Shown here in pieces: positions 24,501 through 31,883 of a stretch of DNA of 64,000 nucleotides. Below the pieces are notes generated by a model. That model was not told the origin of the DNA. It ran no database searches and saw nothing but the letters and a program-made list of their open reading frames with translations. How positions within the stretch are numbered: the stretch's first letter is position 1; each line of letters opens with the position of its first letter. The stretch is from positions 3,588,001 to 3,652,000 of the forward strand of contig NZ_CP021434.1 of NCBI RefSeq assembly GCF_002162355.1, in the 5' to 3' direction. The DNA comes from Tumebacillus avium. GTDB taxonomy: Bacteria; Bacillota; Bacilli; Tumebacillales; Tumebacillaceae. The position numbers were made by a program, and so were the translations under genes.

Positions 24501-26870
24501 TTGTTCTCGATACATTGGAAAGAGCATCTGCAGCATGCAACCCGGCTGTTCCGCGAGACGCACCAGAACGCGATGGAGTCGGGCGACTTGATTCAAGCCT
24601 TTTTCTCCGTCCTGCAGATGATCAACTGCATGGTGATCCACGGCGAGCAGCTCGATGTGATCGACCGCGATGTCCGCACCTATCTGGAGTTCGCCAAGCG
24701 GGCCAAGCTGCGCGACCATGTCAGCAACTACCTGATCTTAAAAGCGTTTGTGCAAAATCTGCTCGGGCGCACCGACGGGCTGACCAGTTTGAGCGATGAA
24801 GATTTTCAGGAAGACGCCTATCTGGAGCGGCTGCAGGCGGAAGAAGGTCTGCATCTCCTGAACTGGTACTATTTTGTCAAAGCCAAACTCTGCTATCTGT
24901 ATGAGCAGCCGGGCGAAGCGGTGCGCTGGTCGCGGGAAGGGGAGAAGATCATCTCCGCCTCGATGGCCCAGCCGCATGTGCCGGAGCACTATTTTTACTA
25001 TTCGCTGAGCATGGCGGCCAACTACGGCCACGTCTCCCCGCAGGAGCAGCGCGCGTATTGGAAACAGCTCAAGAAAAATCGCCGCAAGCTGAAAAAGTGG
25101 GCCCGGCACGCCCCGCAAAACACCGAGCACAAATACCTGCTCGTCCAGGCGGAAATGGAGCGCATCAAAGGCAGCGAGCAGGCGGCGATGCGCCTGTACG
25201 ACGCCGCGATCGAGTCGGCGCACCTGTATGAGTTTGCCAACAATGCCGCACTGGCCGCTGAATGTGCGGCCAAGTTCTACGCCTCCCGCGCCAAGCATAA
25301 AATCGCCAAAACGTACATGACGGAGGCGGTCTATGGCTACCTGCGCTGGGGCGCGACGGCGAAAGTGCAGCAGCTCGAAGCGACCTACCCGCACCTGCTG
25401 GCGACCCGTCTGGAGCATGAGACCTCCCTCGAAGTGGCGGCGACAGGCTCCGGCAGCATCAGCGCGACGGGCGGAAGCGCGGTGCAGAAGATCGATCTGC
25501 TCACCGTCATGAAAGCAGCCCGGGCGATCTCCGGCGAGATCGTCTTGGACAAGCTGCTGGAAAACATGATCCACATCGTCGTCGAAAACGCCGGCGCGGA
25601 AAAAGGCGTCCTGCTGATCGAGCAGGAAGGTGACTTGCTGATTGAAGCGGAGAAAACCACCGGGAACGACACTGTGCGCGTGCTGCAAGGCACCCCGTAC
25701 CGCAACTGCTCGAACGTGGCCTCGTCGGTGATCCAGTATGTCAGACGGATGCGCGAGCCGGTCGTGCTGCATGACGCGATGGATGCGGACATGTTTGCGA
25801 AAGACCCGTACATCCTGCACAAAAAGCCCAAGTCGATCCTCGCCATGCCGATCTTGAACCAAGGCAAGCTGGTGGGGGTGCTGTATCTGGAGAACAACTT
25901 GACCACGCACGCCTTCACGGCTTCGCGACTGGAAGTGATGAGCCTGCTGTCCTCGCAGATCGCCGTTTCCATTGAAAACGCCAAGCTGTACAACCAGCAG
26001 GTCGAGCTGAGCCGCGCGTACGGCAAGTTTGTGCCGCATCAGTTCCTGCGCTTTTTGGACAAGAAAAGCATCATCGACGTAAGGCTGGGCGACCATGTGC
26101 AGACGGAGATGTCGGTGCTGTTTTCCGATATCCGCTCGTTTACAACGTTGTCGGAGCGGATGACGCCGGAGGAGAATTTCAAGTTCCTCAATGAATTCTT
26201 GAGCCGGATGGAGCCTTCGATCACAGAAAACCACGGTTTTATCGACAAGTATATCGGCGACTCGATCATGTCGCTGTTCGATCAGGGCGCGGATGATGCG
26301 GTGCGCGCCGCCTTGTCGATGCTGAAAGTGCTCGCCGCGTACAACGAGCAGCGCCGGATGGACGGGCTGGAAGAGATCGGGCTTGGCATCGGGATCAACA
26401 GCGGTCTGTTGATGCTTGGAACGCTCGGCGGCGACAACCGAATGGATTCGACGGTGATCTCCGACGCCGTCAACCTGGCATCAAGGGTGGAAGGGCTGAC
26501 CAAGCGGTACCGCGTGCAACTGTTGATCTCCGAGCAGACCTTGTCCCGTCTGCGCGATCCGGGCCGCTATCACATCCGCATCATCGACCGGGTGAAAGTG
26601 AAAGGCAAGTCGGAAGCGGTGTCGGTCTATGAGGTGTTTGACGCCGACCCGCAGGAGGTGCGTGAAGGGAAGCTGCGCACCAAGGAGATTTTTGAACAGG
26701 GGTATTGCTTGTATCAGGAGCAGAATTTCGTTGGCGCTAAAGCATTGTTTGACGAGTGCCTGCGCCAGAATCCGCAGGACAAAAGCGCACAGGTCTATGT
26801 GGAGCGCTGTCTGCATTGTCTGGAATATGGGTACGACGAATATTGGACCAACGAGGGAGCGAAAACATGA
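21525..26870 (+). CDS. Multidomain Ser/Thr kinase - AAA ATPase - GAF - nucleotide cyclase
   Basis: A 1781-residue cytosolic signalling protein. Residues 1-270 are a Ser/Thr kinase with HKDIKPHN in the catalytic loop and DFS where DFG is usual. An AAA/STAND-type ATPase follows, with Walker A GFSGIGKS near 326 and FLDDLQWAD near 455, then a long TPR-like helical region to about 1300. A GAF domain lies at about 1330-1490. A class III adenylate/guanylate cyclase domain lies at about 1525-1700 (LFSDIRSFT, KYIGDSIM and SDAVNLASR carry the metal and transition-state residues). Known relatives with this layout usually end in a histidine kinase; here a cyclase takes that place. The ligand and product cannot be read. 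ATG follows AAAAGGGGGGAG. Confidence 0.88.
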   Translation: MFSIAGYQILGQIAEGSKSVIYRGQAEGSSQTFILKAMKTEYPPLQDVVRWKREYEIAKSLDSDGIVRPLELCEQGNGVVLVLEDFGGSSLAHLLRQKRLNLSQFLDIAIPLAETLGFLHQRQIIHKDIKPHNIIVAPDAGIVKLTDFSIASLLVSEKTEMVNPTQLEGTPAYMSPEQTGRMNRVTDYRTDFYSLGVTFYEMLTGQPPYVTHDPVELIHCHIAKQPQAPYEWNIGIPKAVSDIVMRCLAKNAEDRYQSAFGLKADLETCRRRLQEYGVIGDFPLGQSDQSEIFRIPEKLYGRGQDIAAMRACFDRAAQGTSELLLVSGFSGIGKSFFVHEIHASVVQENGFFLTGKFDQFKRHIPYHALIRSMKDLIAQLLTQSEEDVLHWQDKILQALGNNGSVMTDVIPELELIIHKQPDAPQLPPEETQNRFQLTMQKLLSVFCKREHPVVLFLDDLQWADPASLTMIEYLLSDPATSHLLFIGAYRDNEVSSGHRLMRMLDALRQKQRPYRQITLRPLDLEHMGELLADTLGQAEEQVRTLTELVLQKTNGNPFFARQFLQALYARQMISFDSAEGRWVWDEARIGGVDITDNVVEFMLQKIQELQEDTQQMLQVAACIGSSFDLQTVARTAGKSVSAAADELWPALQEGLLVPVGTDYKLLYSPGRAEEDDFNVSFKFLHDRVQQAAYALLTEARRKEVHLGIGRLLLARTSRPELEERLFDMVNHLNEGLSLIQTRKEILQLISLNLIAGKRAKASTAYEPALKYLTQGAELLPADAWETQYDLTMQLHLERSEVEYLCGNFELAEQLFDLILANAKTKLEQVRVYNIKTQLLINLGQYEEAIRQGLKCVRLLGIKLTDEAGMLSFLWEMAKAKWNLRKRTVTELLHLPLVKDPYRDEAMKQVFNIATAFYFVNPQKFAQLNLKVLNMTIKHGNSLASSIAYGGYGVMIGNILGDVENGYHYGKLAKQVNDKYFAPLRHKSDFSFALFSIHWKEHLQHATRLFRETHQNAMESGDLIQAFFSVLQMINCMVIHGEQLDVIDRDVRTYLEFAKRAKLRDHVSNYLILKAFVQNLLGRTDGLTSLSDEDFQEDAYLERLQAEEGLHLLNWYYFVKAKLCYLYEQPGEAVRWSREGEKIISASMAQPHVPEHYFYYSLSMAANYGHVSPQEQRAYWKQLKKNRRKLKKWARHAPQNTEHKYLLVQAEMERIKGSEQAAMRLYDAAIESAHLYEFANNAALAAECAAKFYASRAKHKIAKTYMTEAVYGYLRWGATAKVQQLEATYPHLLATRLEHETSLEVAATGSGSISATGGSAVQKIDLLTVMKAARAISGEIVLDKLLENMIHIVVENAGAEKGVLLIEQEGDLLIEAEKTTGNDTVRVLQGTPYRNCSNVASSVIQYVRRMREPVVLHDAMDADMFAKDPYILHKKPKSILAMPILNQGKLVGVLYLENNLTTHAFTASRLEVMSLLSSQIAVSIENAKLYNQQVELSRAYGKFVPHQFLRFLDKKSIIDVRLGDHVQTEMSVLFSDIRSFTTLSERMTPEENFKFLNEFLSRMEPSITENHGFIDKYIGDSIMSLFDQGADDAVRAALSMLKVLAAYNEQRRMDGLEEIGLGIGINSGLLMLGTLGGDNRMDSTVISDAVNLASRVEGLTKRYRVQLLISEQTLSRLRDPGRYHIRIIDRVKVKGKSEAVSVYEVFDADPQEVREGKLRTKEIFEQGYCLYQEQNFVGAKALFDECLRQNPQDKSAQVYVERCLHCLEYGYDEYWTNEGAKT

Positions 26871-27235
26871 CCAGTGCGGCAAAAAGCATGTTTGTATTTG
26901 GCATTTACCTGTTGAGTTTAAGCCTGAGCTGCCTCTTTTGGCCAAATACGGTGATCGAACTGATCGGAATCGGGGAACCGGGCGATGCTTCGGTGTTTAT
27001 CCGCTTTTCCGGGATGATGGCGTTTTTCCTGGCGATGTATTATTTCATCGCCGCGCGCAAAGACCAGACCGAGTTTATGTGGTGGACGGTGTACACGCGC
27101 CCGCTGGTGTTTGTGTTCTGCGCCTTGTTTGTGCTGACCGGCGCGTTTCCGAAGATCGCGATCTTCGTGGGAGTTTTCGATATTGTGACCGCCTTCTGGA
27201 CGTATCTCGCCCTGCGGGCGCAAGCGGGGGCGTAA
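26867..27235 (+). CDS. Small four-helix membrane protein
   Basis: A 122-residue hydrophobic protein with about four membrane helices (for example FVFGIYLLSLSLSCLFW, MMAFFLAMYYFIAA, and a C-terminal IAIFVGVFDIVTAFWTYLAL). Its ATG overlaps the stop of the giant kinase/cyclase by 4 bases (ATGA), so it is translationally coupled and may act with it. No family recognised. Confidence 0.72.
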   Translation: MTSAAKSMFVFGIYLLSLSLSCLFWPNTVIELIGIGEPGDASVFIRFSGMMAFFLAMYYFIAARKDQTEFMWWTVYTRPLVFVFCALFVLTGAFPKIAIFVGVFDIVTAFWTYLALRAQAGA

Positions 27236-27239
27236 CTGA

Positions 27240-27569
27240 ATGGACTGGCTGATCGGCCATCTGGTCGGGGACTATCTGCTCCAAAACGACTGGATGGCAT
27301 ACAACAAAAAGCAAAAGACCTGGCGCGGCGAACTGGCCTGCAATCTGCATTGCCTGATCTGGACGCTCAGCGTCCTTTGCTTTACCGGCTGGTGGGACTG
27401 GCCTCATGCCCTGTTGGTCTACGGGACACATTATCTGCTCGACCGCACGGGGCTGGTCAACTGGTATGTGAAGAAGATCAATCTGGGCCCGCCGCTGCCG
27501 TGGCTGTATATTGTGACCGATAATGTGCTGCATCTGCTGGTGCTTTATTTGGTTGATAAATATGTATAA
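27240..27569 (+). CDS. DUF3307 membrane protein
   Basis: A 109-residue membrane protein of the DUF3307 type, recognisable by the start DWLIGHLVGDYLLQNDWMA, a central CNLHCLIWTLSV and a C-terminal IVTDNVLHLLVLYL helix. It begins 4 bases after the previous gene, so all three genes from 21525 on are probably one operon. Function unknown. Confidence 0.8.
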   Translation: MDWLIGHLVGDYLLQNDWMAYNKKQKTWRGELACNLHCLIWTLSVLCFTGWWDWPHALLVYGTHYLLDRTGLVNWYVKKINLGPPLPWLYIVTDNVLHLLVLYLVDKYV

Positions 27570-27692
27570 CTTTAGGCGTTAAGATTTATATGAATGGCGC
27601 GTTAAATATAACTGTTCAGATTGAAGAGAAGCGTGGTAGACTAGAAGAGGAGCAAGATTCCGAGATGTTATCATGTAAGGTGTGAGAGAGAC

Positions 27693-28835
27693 ATGGGAGA
27701 CCCTCTTTTGGCGGTACGGGAAGAAGTCAAACCGGAAACCATGCTGAAGATCATCTTTGACTATATTGCGAAAATCACGGCGGAGAAGCGGCTGAGCCAT
27801 ATTTTGATGCTGATGGCCGACATGGGGCGGGAGATGATCCTCGCCGACCGCTGCACGTTGTGGCTGCTCGATGAAGAGCGCCAGGAGCTGCGCACGACGG
27901 TGGCGCACGATGTGAGCGAGCTGCGCATTCCGGTCGATTCTGGCGTGGTCGGGCATACGATCCGCACGGGACAAGCGGTGATCATCGATGATGCCTATCA
28001 GGATGACCGGTTTAATGTGATGGTGGATCGGACGACCGGGTATCGGACGCGATCGATTTTGGTGATTCCGATCCGGGATAATGAAGACCGTGTGATGGGC
28101 GCGTTTCAGGCGATCAACAAGATGACGGCGAAGGGCAAGTTTACGCAGCAGGATCTGGAGCATCTGACCTTGGCGGCGTATTACTCGGGCAAATCGCTGG
28201 AATCGGCGATGTTGGCGCATGAGATCGAAGAGACGCAAAAGGAGATCATCTTCGCGATGGGCGAAGTCGGCGAGACGAGGTCGAAGGAGACGGGCAACCA
28301 TGTGAAGCGGGTTGCGGAGTATTCGAAGATTTTGGCGCTGCGCTTCGGGCTGAGTGAAGAGGAGGCCGAGCTGATCAAGACGGCGTCGCCGATGCATGAT
28401 ATCGGGAAAGTGGCGATCCCTGATTCGATCTTAAACAAGCCGGGCAAGCTGACCCCGGATGAATATGAATTGATGAAGACGCATACGACAATCGGCTATC
28501 AACTATTGAAAAATTCCAAGCGCCGCATCCTGAAAGCGGCCGCGACCATCGCCATCGAGCACCATGAAAAATGGAACGGCACCGGCTACCCGAACGGTCT
28601 GCAAGGGGAAGCGATCCACCTGTACGGGCGCATCACGGCCGTCGCCGATGTCTTTGATGCATTGGCGAGCGACCGCCCGTACAAGAAGGCGTGGGAGTTA
28701 GCGCGAATCCTCGACCTCTTCCGCGAAGAGCGCGGCCAGCATTTTGATCCGCAGCTCGTGGATGTCTTTTTCGAGAGCCTCGATGAGATTCTGGAGATCC
28801 GTTCGCAGTATGGCGACAATTTTGATATCTGGTAA
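27693..28835 (+). CDS. GAF / HD-GYP cyclic-di-GMP phosphodiesterase
   Basis: A 380-residue protein. A GAF domain spans about residues 20-165 (CTLWLLDEERQELR, then VVGHTIRTGQAVIIDDAY). An HD-GYP domain spans about 185-375: HVKRVAEYSK, HDIGKVAIPD near 236, EHHEKWNGTGYPNGL, and ITAVADVFDALASDRPYK. All main metal and signature residues are present, so it probably degrades c-di-GMP under control of a GAF ligand. It may connect signalling to the nearby exopolysaccharide operon (inference). The ATG follows GTGAGAGAGAC; terminator downstream. Confidence 0.92.
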   Translation: MGDPLLAVREEVKPETMLKIIFDYIAKITAEKRLSHILMLMADMGREMILADRCTLWLLDEERQELRTTVAHDVSELRIPVDSGVVGHTIRTGQAVIIDDAYQDDRFNVMVDRTTGYRTRSILVIPIRDNEDRVMGAFQAINKMTAKGKFTQQDLEHLTLAAYYSGKSLESAMLAHEIEETQKEIIFAMGEVGETRSKETGNHVKRVAEYSKILALRFGLSEEEAELIKTASPMHDIGKVAIPDSILNKPGKLTPDEYELMKTHTTIGYQLLKNSKRRILKAAATIAIEHHEKWNGTGYPNGLQGEAIHLYGRITAVADVFDALASDRPYKKAWELARILDLFREERGQHFDPQLVDVFFESLDEILEIRSQYGDNFDIW

Positions 28836-28836
28836 G

Positions 28837-28867
28837 AAAAAAGCGACCCGGTAAGGGTCGCTTTTTG
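28837..28867. terminator. Bidirectional terminator between the HD-GYP and Rpn-type genes
   Basis: AAAAAAGCGACCC and GGGTCGCTTTTT form the stem around a 5-base loop, serving convergent genes. Confidence 0.88.
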
Positions 28868-28874
28868 CGTGCTG

Positions 28875-29966
28875 CTATTGTTCAATCTGCCGAACAAACT
28901 CTTCCACAGAAGAAGCGCGGGCGGCAAGTTTGCCCCAGGTCTTGAGTTGCTGAATATCTTTTACAGAACGAACCCGTTCTTTCAAGGCGTCATCGACAGG
29001 ACCAAGCTCATCTAAGGAATCGATCACAAATTCGGATAGTCCTTGTTCGACGCCTTGTTCAATACCTTCTTTGATGCCTTCTTTGATGCCTTCTTGACGT
29101 CCTCTTTCCATACCTTCTTGCCAGGCTTCTTTCTTTTTGACTGCCAACGCTTCATGGTTGATCAGGGAAGTTAACATGGTCTCTACCTCCTCGTAGAAGC
29201 TTTCGAAATAGGTATAGAATTTCTGATAGAGATGATGGGCGAGGTTGGCGGTGACGGTGACCATTTTGTCGAGGTCATCGAGTTCCATCTTGCCTTCATC
29301 TCGTATCCGGATCAGTGATTCATGGGTGGATTCGATGATGCGCAGCACTTTGAGGAGCTCTTGGTGCACGAGCTCGGTTCGTTGCACAGAAGTGATGCTC
29401 TTATCTTTTATTATATCAAGAATTTCCTTTCGCGAAGCAAAAACATGAAAGGGGATCAAGGCGTACAGCTGCGTTTGAAACTGGCGCGGCTTGATGTTCC
29501 AGAACTTTTTCACCGGCACTTTATAGTGGAGGCGATCCGGCTCCTCGTAGGGGGGCAGCTCGATGACACAGGAGAGTTCGTCCTGAATCGAATCGTCGCG
29601 CTCCAGATACAGCACCAACTGGTGTGGAAATCGTATGACCAGCTGCTGCAGATCTTTCTCCATCCCTTGCTTGGCGATCTGGTACCCGTACTCGAACATG
29701 CGGATGATCATCGAGTGATCGTCATACGTTTGAAACTCGACATGGTACTTCTTCTGCTCTTTTTCCCGCAAAACGACGAGCAGCGAGTCGGCATAAGCGG
29801 TTGTGAGATCCGATCCAACAAACTCCGTACTCCCCCGGATGACCTTGGTGTCGGAAATGGAGAACGTTTCGCCAAACAGGCCGTTCAACAGATCGAGCGT
29901 CGGCCGGTCTGACAAACTGAAGAGCAGTTTCATACATTCGTCTGCTTGCACGTGGACTCGTGTCAT
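28875..29966 (-). CDS. Rpn-family PD-(D/E)XK nuclease / transposase-like protein
   Basis: A 363-residue protein of the Rpn (recombination-promoting nuclease) family, often labelled transposase PD-(D/E)XK. The N-terminal nuclease core has LLFSLSDRPTLDLLNGLFG, an Asp in TTAYADSLLVV near residue 60, and YHVEFQTYDD for the E-x-Q element. The C-terminal third has a repeated RQEGIKEGIKEGIEQGVEQG stretch, normal for the family and prone to length change. GAGGG precedes the ATG. It stands alone on the minus strand, with a long hairpin in its leader. Confidence 0.82.
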   Translation of the reverse strand: MTRVHVQADECMKLLFSLSDRPTLDLLNGLFGETFSISDTKVIRGSTEFVGSDLTTAYADSLLVVLREKEQKKYHVEFQTYDDHSMIIRMFEYGYQIAKQGMEKDLQQLVIRFPHQLVLYLERDDSIQDELSCVIELPPYEEPDRLHYKVPVKKFWNIKPRQFQTQLYALIPFHVFASRKEILDIIKDKSITSVQRTELVHQELLKVLRIIESTHESLIRIRDEGKMELDDLDKMVTVTANLAHHLYQKFYTYFESFYEEVETMLTSLINHEALAVKKKEAWQEGMERGRQEGIKEGIKEGIEQGVEQGLSEFVIDSLDELGPVDDALKERVRSVKDIQQLKTWGKLAARASSVEEFVRQIEQ

Positions 29967-30000
29967 GGCGATCCCTCTGCTTTATGAAGTTTTGTATAAC

Positions 30001-30045
30001 GAGGAAAGGAACTCCCCGGCCGTAGCTGAATGAGTTCCTGTCCTC
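30001..30045. repeat. Long inverted repeat upstream of the Rpn-type gene
   Basis: GAGGAAAGGAACTC and GAGTTCCTGTCCTC pair over 14 positions with one mismatch, around a 17-base loop. There is no T-run on either side, so it is not a normal terminator. It lies in the divergent gap and would be in the 5' leader of the Rpn-type gene. Confidence 0.65.
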
Positions 30046-30211
30046 TGATGAGATAAACTAGGCTGCAAGAGCAACAGTTTGATTATACGATAGGAGAATG
30101 CTTTTGTAAACGGATGAGTAATTATTAACTTTGCCCTTCTAAAAAACCAGTTGCTGGGAAGAATGAGAAGTGACTGTATTTGGACCGTGAGGGGAAAGGA
30201 TGTTGCGGACG

Positions 30212-31417
30212 ATGAACTTGAAAACGGGACCTCTTTTGTGGCTGGATTCGCTGCCTGAACCGCCGCAGTATCCGCGTTTGGAAGAAGACATTTCCTGTGC
30301 AGTGCTGGTCATCGGCGGCGGGGAAGCGGGGGCGCTGACGTCGTATCATTTGCATCAGGCCGGTGTGGATGTGGTGCTGGTCGACCGCAGGACGATCGGG
30401 TTTGGCAGCACAAGCGCCAATACCGGGCTGTTGCAGTTTGGCAATGACAAGCCGCTGACCTCCTGCATCAACACGTTTGGGGAGGCCAACGGGGTTCGCT
30501 ATTATAAGCTTTGCGAAAAAGCGGTTGGGGATCTGGAAACGCTCTCCGGGCAGCTGGAGATCTTCCCGGACTATGTGCGCCGCGACAGCTTGTACTACGC
30601 GACAAACGCCGAAGATGTCCCCGCCTTGCAAAAAGAGTATGAGGCGCTGAAACAATACGGCTATGACGTGACCTACCTGCAAAAGGCGGACATCGAGCAG
30701 AAATTCTCCTTTTCCAAAGCCGCCGCCATCTACGCCCGCGGCGACGCGGAGATCAATCCCTACAAACTGGCCAACGGCCTGACGCTCACCGCCCACAAAA
30801 AAGGGATGCGCGTCTACCAGGAGACGGAGATCACCACGCATATCACACAGGACGACCATCTCGTCTTTTTCACCAAAGACCGCCGTCAGATCAAAGCGCA
30901 GAAAGCGGTGATCGCCACCGGCTATGAAACGCAGGAGATCAAACGCAACTCAAACGCCTTGATCAACAGCTCCTACGCCATCGCGACCCAGCCGCTCGAC
31001 GATTTCCCCGGCTGGCACAACCGCTGCCTGATCTGGGAGACGGCCCGTCCATACCTCTACATCCGCACCACCGCCGACAACCGCATCCTCGCCGGCGGTC
31101 TGGACGAGGCGACCAACATCGAAGCGGAGCGGGACGCCAAACTGCTGCACAAAAAAGACCTGCTCCTCCAAGAGGTGCAGCAACTCTTCCCGCAGCTCCC
31201 CGACCTGCGCGTCGACTATTTCTGGTCGGCCGCCTTCGGAGAAACGCACGACGGCTACCCGCTGATCGGCACCCAGCCGGAGTTCCCCCACTGCTATTTC
31301 CCACTCGGCTATGGCGGAAACGGCACCGTGTACAGCACGATCGCCGCGCAAGTGCTGACCGGGCTGATCACCGAAGGGCGTCACCCCGATGCCGACATGT
31401 TCCGTTTTGACCGATAA
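30212..31417 (+). CDS. DAO-type FAD-dependent oxidoreductase
   Basis: A 401-residue flavoenzyme of the D-amino-acid oxidase/glycine oxidase superfamily. VLVIGGGEAGALTSYHL near residue 30 binds FAD, DRRTIGFGSTSANTGLLQ is the following conserved element, and FGETHDGYPLIG then YGGNGTVYSTIAAQVL close the FAD site. The substrate is unknown; no ferredoxin/Rieske domain is attached. GGGGAAAGGA fits the ATG at 30212 better than the ATG at 30200, which overlaps it. It is followed by a terminator. Confidence 0.85.
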   Translation: MNLKTGPLLWLDSLPEPPQYPRLEEDISCAVLVIGGGEAGALTSYHLHQAGVDVVLVDRRTIGFGSTSANTGLLQFGNDKPLTSCINTFGEANGVRYYKLCEKAVGDLETLSGQLEIFPDYVRRDSLYYATNAEDVPALQKEYEALKQYGYDVTYLQKADIEQKFSFSKAAAIYARGDAEINPYKLANGLTLTAHKKGMRVYQETEITTHITQDDHLVFFTKDRRQIKAQKAVIATGYETQEIKRNSNALINSSYAIATQPLDDFPGWHNRCLIWETARPYLYIRTTADNRILAGGLDEATNIEAERDAKLLHKKDLLLQEVQQLFPQLPDLRVDYFWSAAFGETHDGYPLIGTQPEFPHCYFPLGYGGNGTVYSTIAAQVLTGLITEGRHPDADMFRFDR

Positions 31418-31434
31418 CCGATCACCCCATCAAC

Positions 31435-31468
31435 AAGCTGGCTTCTTAAACGGAGCTGGCTTTTTTTG
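31435..31468 (+). terminator. Terminator after the DAO-type gene
   Basis: AAGCTGGCTTC pairs with GGAGCTGGCTT over 11 positions (three G-U pairs), with a TTAAAC loop and a following T-run. Confidence 0.7.
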
Positions 31469-31718
31469 CGTTCTGAAATCCCCAGAGGTTCAGTGGGATC
31501 AACAGGCAGAGCGAATAGACCGCGTAGTTGTAAAAAACCACCATGCCAGCACCGCCGCTCAAGACCGCTTTGGTCAGGCCGAGGTCGAGGCTGACCAACT
31601 CGCCGTTGCTGGCGGTCGCCAGGTAGTGCATCGTGTCGATCTGCTCCAGATAAAACCACAGCAGCCCAAACGTCGCCACGATCAAAAACAGATTGGCCCC
31701 CATCATAAATTTACGCAC
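31446..31718 (-). CDS. Small two-helix membrane protein
   Basis: A 90-residue protein with an N-terminal membrane helix (LFLIVATFGLLWFYL) and a second near the C-terminus (MVVFYNYAVYSLCLLIPLNLW). No family recognised. The GTG at 31718 has GGGAG 8 bases upstream. It is divergent from the exopolysaccharide operon. Confidence 0.65.
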   Translation of the reverse strand: MRKFMMGANLFLIVATFGLLWFYLEQIDTMHYLATASNGELVSLDLGLTKAVLSGGAGMVVFYNYAVYSLCLLIPLNLWGFQNAKKASSV

Positions 31719-31761
31719 GGAAAAATCTCCCTTTCGTTTCGGTATTTACTCTTAGATTAAC

Positions 31762-31778
31762 ACAATTTCCCAAATTGT
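31762..31778. promoter_or_regulatory. Perfect inverted repeat upstream of the exopolysaccharide operon
   Basis: ACAATTT, CCC, AAATTGT: a 7-bp palindrome between two divergent genes, possibly an operator. Confidence 0.35.
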
Positions 31779-31883
31779 AAATCTACAGAGCTGTCGGAAT
31801 GTGTCGGCAGCCGGGCTCATACAGTGGAGTATGAATTGGTTCTGTATATCGAACAAGCTTTGAAAAAAGGAGTCGTGCGATCC

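Noticed and set aside
28875..29966. Insertion sequence
   Set aside because: The Rpn-type protein is called transposase in some annotations, but no terminal inverted repeats or target duplication flank it.
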